DNA of 64,000 bases from Paragemmobacter ruber (GTDB lineage Bacteria > Pseudomonadota > Alphaproteobacteria > Rhodobacterales > Rhodobacteraceae): positions 1,240,001 to 1,304,000 of the forward strand of contig NZ_JAAATW010000001.1 of NCBI RefSeq assembly GCF_009908315.1, read 5' to 3'. This document shows, piece by piece, positions 1 to 7,867 of this stretch. The translations under genes and the position numbers were made by a program. The stretch's first letter is position 1, and each line of letters begins with the position of its first letter. A model generated the notes under the pieces. That model did not search any database. It saw only the letters and a list, made by a program, of their open reading frames with translations, and was not told the origin of the DNA.

Positions 1-465
1 GTTGCGGCCCACGCTCATCGGATAGGTCATGGTCAGCCGAACCTTCTTGTCCGGCCCGATGATGTAGACGGTCCGCACCGTGGCCGAATGGGCGGGCGTG
101 CGCCCCTCGGTCGGCAGGTAGTAATCGGCAGGCAGCATGTCATAGGCCTTGGCCACCGTCAGGTCGCTGTCGTCGATGATCGGAAAATCCGCAGGCGCGC
201 CGCCGAAGGCCTCGATGTCGCGCTTCCATTTCTCGTGGTCGGCCTTGCCGTCCACGGACACGCCGATCACCTTGGTGTTGCGCGCGGTCCATTCAGCGGC
301 CAATTGCGCCACGGCGGCGAATTCGGTCGTGCAGACGGGGGTGAAGTCGCGCGGATGGCTGAAGATGATGCCGTAGCTGTCGCCAAGCCATTCATGGAAC
401 CGGATGGTCCCGGCGGTGGAGTCGGCGGTGAAGTCGGGCGCGGTGTCGTTGATGCGAACGGCCAT
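1..465 (-). CDS. 1-Cys peroxiredoxin (Prx6 type), 3' end outside window
   Basis: Thiol peroxidase that reduces hydrogen peroxide and organic hydroperoxides in the cytoplasm. 155 codons are visible from the ATG at 465, preceded by a GGAG-like ribosome site. The peroxidatic cysteine is C45 in the motif FTPVCTTE, with the usual proline and threonine before it. The visible part ends in the Prx6-type segment YPMSVGRN, where the Prx6 subfamily continues for roughly 60 more residues, so the gene runs off the left edge. The 274 bp between this gene and the divergent aldehyde dehydrogenase hold no gene or site I can support. Family assignment is firm; whether a resolving cysteine occurs further on cannot be seen. 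Confidence 0.93.
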   Translation of the reverse strand, partial: MAVRINDTAPDFTADSTAGTIRFHEWLGDSYGIIFSHPRDFTPVCTTEFAAVAQLAAEWTARNTKVIGVSVDGKADHEKWKRDIEAFGGAPADFPIIDDSDLTVAKAYDMLPADYYLPTEGRTPAHSATVRTVYIIGPDKKVRLTMTYPMSVGRN

Positions 466-739
466 GGGATTTCTCCTGTCGGTGTGACTGGCCCTTTAGA
501 TACGCGATAAGGAACAAGGTTTCACCCCCTGCCACCATCTTACCGCCAAAATAGGAAGGCGTTCCATGATTGATGCCCCCGGTAGACCATCCTTCTCTCT
601 CCCCTCCGATGCAACGGGCCAACTTTCACGCCGCCCGGCACCTGCGCCATAGCCAGTCCGTCCGCGACAGTTTCTGTCGGTCTGCGGCTTGCCTCTGCCG
701 CACCGCCCTGCCACCTTCCGCCCAACCCCGGAGGATTCC

Positions 740-2188
740 ATGCTCATCAAGCGCGATTTCTACATCAACGGTCGCTGGACCGCCCCCCTCGCCCCGAATG
801 ACTGCGCGGTGATCGACCCCTCGACAGAAGACACCTGCGCCATCATCTCGCTTGGCTCGGCGGCCGATACCGATGCCGCCGTCGCCGCGGCCAAGGCCGC
901 CTTCCCGGCCTGGGCCGCCACACCGCCCGCCACCCGCAAGCGTTATGTCGAGGCGATCCTCGCCCAGTACGAGGCGCGGGCCGAGGAAATGGCGCAGGCC
1001 ATCTCCCTCGAAATGGGCGCCCCCATCGACATGTCGCGCAGCGATCAGGCGCCCTGCCTGCCGTGGCACCTGAAGAACTTCCTCACGGCCTTCGACCATA
1101 TCGAATGGGTGCGCCCCCTCGGGCCCCATGCGCCGAACGACCGGATCGCGCTGGAACCCATCGGCGTGGTGGGCCTGATCACCCCGTGGAACTGGCCCAT
1201 GAACCAAGTCACGCTGAAGGTGATCCCGGCGCTTCTTGCCGGATGCACCTGCGTGCTGAAACCGTCCGAGGAATCGCCGCTCTCCTCGCTCCTCTTCGCG
1301 GAATTCGTCCATGATGCGGGCGTGCCCGCGGGCGTGTTCAACCTTGTGAACGGCGATGGCATGGGCGTCGGCGCGCGGCTGTCGGAACACCCGGATGTCG
1401 AGATGATCTCCTTCACCGGGTCCACCCGCGCGGGCAAGGCGATCAGCAAGGCGGCGGCAGAGACGCTGAAACGCGTCACGCTGGAACTGGGCGGCAAGGG
1501 GGCGAACCTGATCTTCGCCGATGCCGATGACCGCGCGGTGGAACGCGGCGTGCGGCATTGCTTCAACAATTCCGGCCAGTCCTGCAACGCCCCCACCCGG
1601 ATGCTGGTGGAACGCCCGGTCTATGACCGCGCGATCGAGATCGCCAAGCAGGTCGCTGAAAACACAAAGGTCGCCTCGGCCCATGAACCCGGTCGCCATA
1701 TCGGCCCCGTGGTGAACAAGCGGCAATGGGATCAGATTCAGGGCTACATCCAGAAGGGGATCGAGGAAGGCGCGCGCCTCGTCGCCGGTGGCCTTGGCCT
1801 GCCCGAGGGGATGAACAAAGGCTATTTCGTGCGCCCCACCGTATTCGCCGATGTCAAACCCGGCATGACGATCGAGAAAGAGGAAATCTTCGGTCCCGTC
1901 CTGTCGATCATCCCCTTCGACACCGAAGCCGAGGCCGTCCAGATCGCCAATGACACGCCCTACGGCCTGACCAACTATGTCCAGTCGCAGGATGGCGCCC
2001 GCCGCAACCGTCTGGCCCGACAACTGCGCGCGGGCATGGTCGAGATGAATGGCAAATCCCGCGGCGCAGGGTCCCCCTTCGGCGGGGTCAAGGCCTCAGG
2101 CCGCGCCCGCGAAGGCGGCGTCTGGGGGATCGAGGAGTTTCTGGAGGTGAAGGCCATCTCCGGCTGGGACTCGGCGGTCACGCCCTGA
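740..2188 (+). CDS. NAD(P)-dependent aldehyde dehydrogenase family protein
   Basis: 482-residue aldehyde dehydrogenase that oxidises an aldehyde to the acid; the substrate is not readable from the sequence. It has the cofactor segment TPWNWPMN, the general-base glutamate E249 in LELGGKGAN and the nucleophile C282 in GQSCNAPTRM. The C-terminal NGKSRGAGSPFGGVKASG loop is typical of the family. I chose the ATG at 740 because GGAGG lies 6 bases upstream; an in-frame ATG at 689 would add 17 unconserved residues. No partner gene indicates a pathway, so a general detoxifying role is as likely as a specific catabolic one. Confidence 0.94.
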   Translation: MLIKRDFYINGRWTAPLAPNDCAVIDPSTEDTCAIISLGSAADTDAAVAAAKAAFPAWAATPPATRKRYVEAILAQYEARAEEMAQAISLEMGAPIDMSRSDQAPCLPWHLKNFLTAFDHIEWVRPLGPHAPNDRIALEPIGVVGLITPWNWPMNQVTLKVIPALLAGCTCVLKPSEESPLSSLLFAEFVHDAGVPAGVFNLVNGDGMGVGARLSEHPDVEMISFTGSTRAGKAISKAAAETLKRVTLELGGKGANLIFADADDRAVERGVRHCFNNSGQSCNAPTRMLVERPVYDRAIEIAKQVAENTKVASAHEPGRHIGPVVNKRQWDQIQGYIQKGIEEGARLVAGGLGLPEGMNKGYFVRPTVFADVKPGMTIEKEEIFGPVLSIIPFDTEAEAVQIANDTPYGLTNYVQSQDGARRNRLARQLRAGMVEMNGKSRGAGSPFGGVKASGRAREGGVWGIEEFLEVKAISGWDSAVTP

Positions 2189-2371
2189 TCCGGCCCCTGC
2201 CCGCACAGGACATAAGGGCGCGGCCACAGCCCGCCCTCCACCCTATACGGTAGGATATGGACCATTCATCATCATTGAAAAAAGCTGCGGTTGCGCTTTG
2301 ATTCGCCTCCGCTGGCCGCCACAGGCTGGTGATCAGACCAGCGCCCTTGAAACAACGGCAGGGAGCCGCCC

Positions 2372-2698
2372 ATGGTCACTGTTCTGGCTTTCGTCACGCT
2401 TGCGGAAGACGCCCCCGAGGCACTCGCGGCCTATTTTCGCATCACCGACCCGCTCCTGAAACAGGTCGGCGCCAGAATCGTGAAACGCTTTGCCATCAAC
2501 GATGTCGTCATCGGGAAAAAGCCGTCGCAAACCGTCGTCATGGTCGAATACCCGGATCGCGATGCCGTCGACAGGGTGTTCGGAAGCCTGGAATACGCCG
2601 CCGCGATCAAATACCGCGATCGCGCCTTTCTGGATTACGCCATCACCGTCATCGACGATCTCGATACGCCCCCGCTGCAGCAGCCCGCCACCCCCTGA
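2372..2698 (+). CDS. DUF1330-like small protein
   Basis: 108-residue soluble protein with a ferredoxin-like alpha/beta pattern and no signal peptide. The middle part VVMVEYPDRDAVDRVFGS followed by EYAAAIKYRD resembles the DUF1330 family, a dimeric alpha-beta-barrel fold of unknown role. A GGGAG ribosome site sits 6 bases before the ATG. It stands alone: 183 bp separate it from the aldehyde dehydrogenase and 130 bp from the following oxidoreductase, and I recognise no signals in either gap. Function unknown. Confidence 0.75.
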   Translation: MVTVLAFVTLAEDAPEALAAYFRITDPLLKQVGARIVKRFAINDVVIGKKPSQTVVMVEYPDRDAVDRVFGSLEYAAAIKYRDRAFLDYAITVIDDLDTPPLQQPATP

Positions 2699-2828
2699 CG
2701 CGCGGCTTGCAGCCCTGTCCTGCGCCACCCATGCTGGCGTTTTCCGCCATGCGATGTCGCCCGCGCCCCTCACGCTGCGCCCGAACCCTCCGCTAGGCTG
2801 ACCGCGCCCGCGACAAGGACGCCCCGTC

Positions 2829-4808
2829 ATGCCCAGCCAGCACCCCCACCTCACCTCGCCCATCACGCTGCGCGGCACCACGCTGCGCAATCGCATCGTC
2901 TTTGGCGCGCATACCAACAACATGTCCGACATGGGCCTCCCCGGCCCGCGCACGCGGGGCTACATCACGGAACGCGCCAAGGGCGGCGCGGGGATGATCG
3001 TGATGGAACCCGTCCCCGTCCACCGCACGGGCGTCCTGACCCGTGGTAACTACCTGCATGGCACCGACGACATCATCCCCGCCTTCCGCCAGGTGACCGA
3101 GGCAGCAAGGGCCGAAGGCACCGTCATCCTGCAACAGCTCTACCATATCGGCGCCCATGGCGATTCCGATCTGTCCTTCCAACCCCACTGGTCCCCCTCC
3201 GGCCATGCCAGCTACCATGACAGCGACGGCTCCCACCGCATGACGGAACGCGAGATCGAGGAACTCATCGACGCCCACATCACCGCCGCCATCCGCTGCC
3301 AGAAAGCGGGTTTTCAGGGCGTCGAAGTCTGGGCCGCCTACCATTCCCTGCTGGATCAGTTCTGGACGCCGTGGTCCAACACCCGCGATGATCAATGGGG
3401 CGGCAGCCTTGAAAACCGCACCCGCTTTTCCCGTCGCATCATCGACGGCATCCGCCGCGCCTGTGGCGAGGATTTCATCCTAGGCCTCGCCGTCTCCACC
3501 TCCGATGCGCATGACGTGACCCTGTCTGTGGAAAGCCTCACCGAAATCGTCGCCCTCCACGATGCGACAGGCCAGATCGACTATGTCACCTGCGGCCATG
3601 GCGGATACCTCGATTTCGAACGGCTCATGCCCACCTTCCTCTTCGCCGAAAAACTCACCGCCCCCGTGACCGAAATCCTGAAAGGCGTGGTCAAACACGC
3701 CAAGATCACGTCCGAGGCGCATGTGCGGACGCCGGACAATGCCGAAACCATCCTCGCCTCCGGTCAGGCCGACATGGTGTCGATCGTGCGCGGCCAGATC
3801 GCCGATCCCCACCTCGCCGCAAAAACCATGGCAGGGCGCACCGATGACATCCGCGCCTGCATCTCCTGCAACCAGATGTGCTGGGGCCGCCGCTCGCGCG
3901 ACTACTGGATCTCCTGCCTCATCAACCCCAGCGCGGGCCGCGAATGGGAATGGGGCGGCGACCGCTTCACCCCCGCCGCGCAACCCCGCCACATCCTCAT
4001 CGTCGGCGCCGGCCCCGCGGGGCTAGAGGCCGCCCGCGCCGCCGCCGAACGCGGCCACCGGGTAGACATCGCCGAGGCCGCCCCCCAGATCGGCGGCCAG
4101 TTCCGCCTCGCGGGACTGCAACCCCGCCGCGCCCAGATCCTCGACCTCATGGGCTGGTACGAACGCCAATTCGCGCGCCTCGGCGTCACCCTCCACCTCA
4201 ACACCTTCCTCGACACGGCCGACATCGCCAATCACCCAGCCGACACCGTCGTCCTCGCCACCGGCTCCCTCCCCGATCCGAACGCGAAACAGCGCTGGCT
4301 CCCCGCCCTGCCCCGCCTTCCCGGGCTTGAGAACGGCAATGTCTGGTCGGCCGAGGATGTGATGCGCCGCGAGGCCCGCCTTGGCGACACCGTCATCCTC
4401 TATGACGAAGGCGGCAACTGGCGCGGCGTGGGTACGGCCTGGCACATGGCCGAACAGGGCAAGAAGGTCATCCTCGTCACCCCCGATCCTTATGTCGGTA
4501 AAGAGATCACCCGCACCTCCGCCGACGCCCCCGCCCGCCAGCGCCTCGCCCGGCTTGGCGCGCAATTCGTCACCGAACATGTCATCACCCGCTGGCACGG
4601 CAATGGCGCAACCCTGCGCTCCGGCCTGACGGGCGAGGAAACGGTGATCCCCGCCTCCGCCCTGGTGATGGCCACGACCAACATCGCCTTTGACCCCTTC
4701 CCCGAAACCTTCGCAGGCAAACACACCCACCGTATCGGCGATTGCGCCGCGCCCCGGCAGGCCGCTTTTGCCTTTCATGAAGGCCGGAAACTCGCCCTTA
4801 CCCTGTGA
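2829..4808 (+). CDS. FMN/4Fe-4S/FAD oxidoreductase of the trimethylamine dehydrogenase / dienoyl-CoA reductase family
   Basis: 659-residue multidomain flavoenzyme. Residues 1 to about 370 form an old-yellow-enzyme-like FMN barrel. C344, C347, C351 and C363 (CX2CX3CX11C) bind a 4Fe-4S cluster, and a Rossmann FAD/NAD domain begins at IVGAGPAGLEAA. Members reduce enoyl-CoA esters or N-demethylate methylated amines such as trimethylamine, stachydrine or N-methylproline. The barrel's active-site segment reads WAAYHSLLDQFW instead of the HGAHGYL usual in dienoyl-CoA and old-yellow enzymes, which points to the amine-demethylase side of the family, but the substrate is inferred only. It stands alone, with a G-rich palindrome after its stop codon. 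Confidence 0.9.
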   Translation: MPSQHPHLTSPITLRGTTLRNRIVFGAHTNNMSDMGLPGPRTRGYITERAKGGAGMIVMEPVPVHRTGVLTRGNYLHGTDDIIPAFRQVTEAARAEGTVILQQLYHIGAHGDSDLSFQPHWSPSGHASYHDSDGSHRMTEREIEELIDAHITAAIRCQKAGFQGVEVWAAYHSLLDQFWTPWSNTRDDQWGGSLENRTRFSRRIIDGIRRACGEDFILGLAVSTSDAHDVTLSVESLTEIVALHDATGQIDYVTCGHGGYLDFERLMPTFLFAEKLTAPVTEILKGVVKHAKITSEAHVRTPDNAETILASGQADMVSIVRGQIADPHLAAKTMAGRTDDIRACISCNQMCWGRRSRDYWISCLINPSAGREWEWGGDRFTPAAQPRHILIVGAGPAGLEAARAAAERGHRVDIAEAAPQIGGQFRLAGLQPRRAQILDLMGWYERQFARLGVTLHLNTFLDTADIANHPADTVVLATGSLPDPNAKQRWLPALPRLPGLENGNVWSAEDVMRREARLGDTVILYDEGGNWRGVGTAWHMAEQGKKVILVTPDPYVGKEITRTSADAPARQRLARLGAQFVTEHVITRWHGNGATLRSGLTGEETVIPASALVMATTNIAFDPFPETFAGKHTHRIGDCAAPRQAAFAFHEGRKLALTL

Positions 4809-4876
4809 CCTTCATCTTGGCCCAAATACCCAAACCCGCCGCGGCCACCCCCACCTCGGTCGCCTGAAGGCGCCCT

Positions 4877-4902
4877 CCCCTCCCCCGGATCCGGGGGAGG
4901 GG
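4877..4902. terminator. G-rich perfect palindrome in a convergent junction
   Basis: A perfect 26-bp palindrome (13-bp arms, left arm CCCCTCCCCCGGA) lies between the oxidoreductase and rluA, which converge. On the + strand the right arm runs into further G tracts to about 4927 (GGGGGAGGGG, GGGGGAGGGGG), enough for a predicted G-quadruplex. A closely similar element is at 14805-14827, again between convergent genes. A bidirectional transcription terminator is the simplest reading; there is no T run. Confidence 0.55.
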
Positions 4903-4936
4903 CTGGGGGAGGGGGCTGCGGGAGGGGGAATTCGCC

Positions 4937-5596
4937 TCAGAACGGGCAATCCGCCGCGAATTCCACCCATCCCCCGCCATCGGGATGATGCAGCCCCAGC
5001 CTCTCCGCATGCAGCATCAGCCGCGCGTGATCCCGCGCCGCAACCTCGGCATAGATCGGATCGCCAAGGATCGGATGGCCGAGCGACAGCATATGCACCC
5101 GGAGTTGATGGCTTCGCCCGGTCAAGGGGAACATCCGCACCCGCGTCTCCCCCTCGCCCCGCGACAGCACTTCCCACTCCGTCACCGCAGGCCGCCCCCG
5201 CTCAAAATCCACCTTCTGGCGCGGCCGATACTCCCAATCCGCGCAAAGCGGCAGGTCCACCCGGCCCCGATCCGGCCCCATCACCCCGGCCACCCGCGCG
5301 ACATAGCTCTTCTTCGCCCGGCGCTTTTCGAATTCCTGCCCCAGAAACCCCTGCGCCGCTTTGTCCCGCGCAAAGATCATCACCCCCGACGTGTCGCAAT
5401 CCAGCCGATGCACCAGCAGCGCGCCGGGGCGGAACGCCTCCAGCCGCGCCATCAGGCAATCCTCCCGCCCCTCCAGCTTTCCCGGCACCGACAGCAGCCC
5501 TGACGGCTTGTCCACCACGATGATCCGGTCATCCTCGAACAGGATCACTGGATCGCCGGCAGGCGGGTCATAGCTGAACTCGGGCAGCAGGCTCAC
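4937..5596 (-). CDS. rluA: Dual-specificity rRNA/tRNA pseudouridine synthase RluA
   Basis: 219-residue RluA-family pseudouridine synthase, the same length as E. coli RluA, which modifies 23S rRNA U746 and tRNA U32. The catalytic aspartate is D66 in HRLDCDTSG. Other RluA-like stretches are KPSGLLSVPG, YVARV, RPRQKV and TGRSHQLRVHML. The start is a GTG at 5596 that overlaps the TGA of the upstream methyltransferase gene as GTGA, so the two are translationally coupled. There is no S4 domain, as expected for RluA rather than RluC or RluD. Confidence 0.93.
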   Translation of the reverse strand: MSLLPEFSYDPPAGDPVILFEDDRIIVVDKPSGLLSVPGKLEGREDCLMARLEAFRPGALLVHRLDCDTSGVMIFARDKAAQGFLGQEFEKRRAKKSYVARVAGVMGPDRGRVDLPLCADWEYRPRQKVDFERGRPAVTEWEVLSRGEGETRVRMFPLTGRSHQLRVHMLSLGHPILGDPIYAEVAARDHARLMLHAERLGLHHPDGGGWVEFAADCPF

Positions 5597-6489
5597 ACCA
5601 CCCGATGCCCCGCGGCCCGCAGAGCCGCCGCCAGCGCGCTGATATGCGCAGGCCCCACCTCGCAGCAGCCGCCCACGATCGTCGCCCCCTGCGCCACCCA
5701 GCCCATGGCGAAATCCACGTATTTCTCGGGCGTCAGGTCATGGCGATGGGTCAGCGCCGCCACCGTCGGCGCATCCTCCAGAAACCCGTCCGAAATATGG
5801 GTGAACCCGTTCGCATAGGCGCCAAAGGGCAGGCCGAAACCCTTCACCACCTCCATCGCCGCCGCCATCGCCTCGGGCACCGAACAATTCACCAGCACCG
5901 CCGCCGGACGGTATTCGTCCACGACCCGCTTCAGATCAGCCAGCGGCTCCTCCGACCGCAGGCGCGTGCCGTCCCGGTCATGCACGGTGACCGACAGCCA
6001 GACGGGCTTGCCCCCCGCCTGCGCGCCCTTCACGGCGCCTTCCGCCTGCGTCACGCTGGCCATCGTCTCGCACAGGATCACATCCACCTGCGGGCCAAGG
6101 ATCGCAGCGATTTCGGCGTATTTCGGCGCGGCCTCCTCCACCGGCAGGGTCACGTCGGCCCGATAGGTGGCGACCAGCGGCCCCATCGACCCGGCCACCT
6201 GGCCCGATCCATGCGCCGCCCGCGCCGCCACCGCCTCGGCCACCGCCTTGTGATGCAGATCGCGGAACAGGTGATCCAGATCGAACCGCTCCAGCCGGTC
6301 ATGATGGATGGCATAGGTATTCGTCGTGGCCACCGTCGCGCCCGCCGCGAAGTAATCGTCGTGGATCGCCCGCACCAGATGGGGATGGTCCAGCATCACT
6401 CGCGTCGCCCACAGCGGCGTCGGCTCATCCCCCGACCGCGCCACCAGTTCCTGCCCCATGCCCCCGTCCAGAAGCGTGATATCCGCCAT
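5593..6489 (-). CDS. Homocysteine S-methyltransferase family protein
   Basis: 298-residue zinc-dependent methyltransferase barrel of the MmuM/MetH-N type. The three zinc cysteines are present: C202 in VNCS and C275/C276 in GGCC near the C terminus. The N-terminal LLDGGMGQEL matches the family. It should methylate homocysteine from a donor such as S-methylmethionine, but no donor-specific partner is nearby and it lacks the folate and cobalamin domains of MetH. I chose the ATG at 6489, which has GGAG 8 bases upstream; an ATG at 6516 would add nine residues. First gene of a two-gene unit with rluA. Confidence 0.88.
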   Translation of the reverse strand: MADITLLDGGMGQELVARSGDEPTPLWATRVMLDHPHLVRAIHDDYFAAGATVATTNTYAIHHDRLERFDLDHLFRDLHHKAVAEAVAARAAHGSGQVAGSMGPLVATYRADVTLPVEEAAPKYAEIAAILGPQVDVILCETMASVTQAEGAVKGAQAGGKPVWLSVTVHDRDGTRLRSEEPLADLKRVVDEYRPAAVLVNCSVPEAMAAAMEVVKGFGLPFGAYANGFTHISDGFLEDAPTVAALTHRHDLTPEKYVDFAMGWVAQGATIVGGCCEVGPAHISALAAALRAAGHRVV

Positions 6490-6575
6490 GCTGCCATCTC
6501 CAGTGCTTTGTGCCACCTATCCCCGGCACGGGCCTGAGCGCAAGCCGCCACATCGGCGGGGGATGCGGGCGCAGA

Positions 6576-7385
6576 TCAGCCCCAGCCCCCGAACTGTGGC
6601 AGGCCATCATCCAGCGCGTAATACGCCCCCTTCTCGGCCACGAAGATATGCGCCACCAGCCGCCCGCCCGTCGGCCCGTCCACCGCCCCCGCCTCTACCG
6701 AAAAGCCGCCATCCCCCGCACGGAACCACAGGCTCGACCCGCAGCCGGAACAGAACCCCCGCACCCCGCCGCCCGGCGTGCGATACTCGGCCAGCCCCTC
6801 CCGCGACACCCATTCCACCGCCGCCTCCTCCACATCGAACGACGCCGAATAATGCCCCGAAAGGCTGCGACACTGGTGGCAATGGCAGGCCGTGACATCC
6901 CCCGCAGGCCCCGGCAGGCTGAACCGGCAAGCCCCGCACAGGCAGGACGCCATCAGACGATCCGGCGCCACCGATGTCTTCGGGGGCGGCCCCTCGGGCG
7001 CATAGTAATCACCGGCATCCTCTGGATAGATATGGCCAGACACCCGGATGCCTGCCTCCCCCTCCAGCGCGCCGGGCGAAAAGCTGATCGCGTGCTCCTC
7101 GGGGGCGCCCCAGTCAAAGACCGCATCCGCCTCCGGCAGCCAGAACAGCGTCGCCCCACAGTCCCCGCAGAACCCCCGCTGGGCTATAGGCGAGGACCGA
7201 TACCACCGCAGCCCCCGCGCCTCTGTCACCCGCCAGCGCGCCACGGGAACCGACGCCGCCGCCCAGTAATGCCCGCTCACCTTGCGGCACTGGCTGCAAT
7301 GACAGGCCAGCGCATCGCGGATGGGTCCCTCCACCTCGAACCGCACCGCACCGCAGTGGCACCCGCCGGGAAAGACCTGCCCCAT
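6576..7385 (-). CDS. Protein with two tandem GFA (CENP-V/glutathione-dependent formaldehyde-activating-like) domains
   Basis: 269-residue protein made of two zinc-binding GFA folds in one chain. The first carries C9, C11, C28, C30, C33, C73 and C76. The second repeats the pattern at C148, C150, C167, C169, C172, C212 and C215 (for example CHCSQCRKVSG and CHCHQCRSLSG). Single GFA domains of about 130 residues are the norm, so this is an internal duplication or fusion. The family is named for Gfa, but most members have no shown activity, and there is no formaldehyde pathway gene next to it. Its ATG overlaps the TGA of the methionine sulfoxide reductase gene (ATGA). Confidence 0.88.
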   Translation of the reverse strand: MGQVFPGGCHCGAVRFEVEGPIRDALACHCSQCRKVSGHYWAAASVPVARWRVTEARGLRWYRSSPIAQRGFCGDCGATLFWLPEADAVFDWGAPEEHAISFSPGALEGEAGIRVSGHIYPEDAGDYYAPEGPPPKTSVAPDRLMASCLCGACRFSLPGPAGDVTACHCHQCRSLSGHYSASFDVEEAAVEWVSREGLAEYRTPGGGVRGFCSGCGSSLWFRAGDGGFSVEAGAVDGPTGGRLVAHIFVAEKGAYYALDDGLPQFGGWG

Positions 7386-7855
7386 CAGACCGCCTCCCGG
7401 AACACCTCGGCCAGCAGGGGGACAAGCCACGCCTCGTCCGCCGCGGTAAAGGCCGCCGGCGTATCGCTGTCCAGGTCGAGCACGCCCAGCAACACCCCCG
7501 CCCCGTTCCAGACCGGCAGCACCAGCTCCGACCGGGTGGAAGACGAACAGGCGATGTGATCGGGAAACGCCTCCACATCCGGCACGTTCTGAACCTGCCC
7601 AGTTCGCGCCGCCGCCCCGCAGACGCCGCGCGAAAACGGGATGACCAGACAGCCATGCCCGCCCTGATACGGCCCGATCTTCAAAAGCTCCGGCCCGACC
7701 ACGCGGTAAAACCCCGTCCAGTCGGCATAGGGGTGGTGATGGTGGATCTCGCACACCACCGTCGCCATCAGCGCCACCGTATCCGTCTCGCCCGCGCACA
7801 GCGCCCGGATGGCCGTCGTGATCGCCTCATAATCCACCTTGTTGCCGTCCAGCAT
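7385..7855 (-). CDS. msrC: Free methionine-(R)-sulfoxide reductase (GAF domain)
   Basis: 156-residue single GAF-domain protein that reduces free methionine-R-sulfoxide. The three catalytic and resolving cysteines of the fRMsr family are present: C69 in HGCLVIPFS, C79 in GVCGAAA and C103 in HIACSSSTRSE, which fits E. coli MsrC closely. Thioredoxin is the usual electron donor. It is translationally coupled (ATGA) to the downstream double-GFA gene, making a two-gene unit that may serve thiol or oxidative stress. The ATG at 7855 lacks a strong ribosome site. Confidence 0.92.
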   Translation of the reverse strand: MLDGNKVDYEAITTAIRALCAGETDTVALMATVVCEIHHHHPYADWTGFYRVVGPELLKIGPYQGGHGCLVIPFSRGVCGAAARTGQVQNVPDVEAFPDHIACSSSTRSELVLPVWNGAGVLLGVLDLDSDTPAAFTAADEAWLVPLLAEVFREAV

Positions 7856-7867
7856 CCGAAGCCCCCG

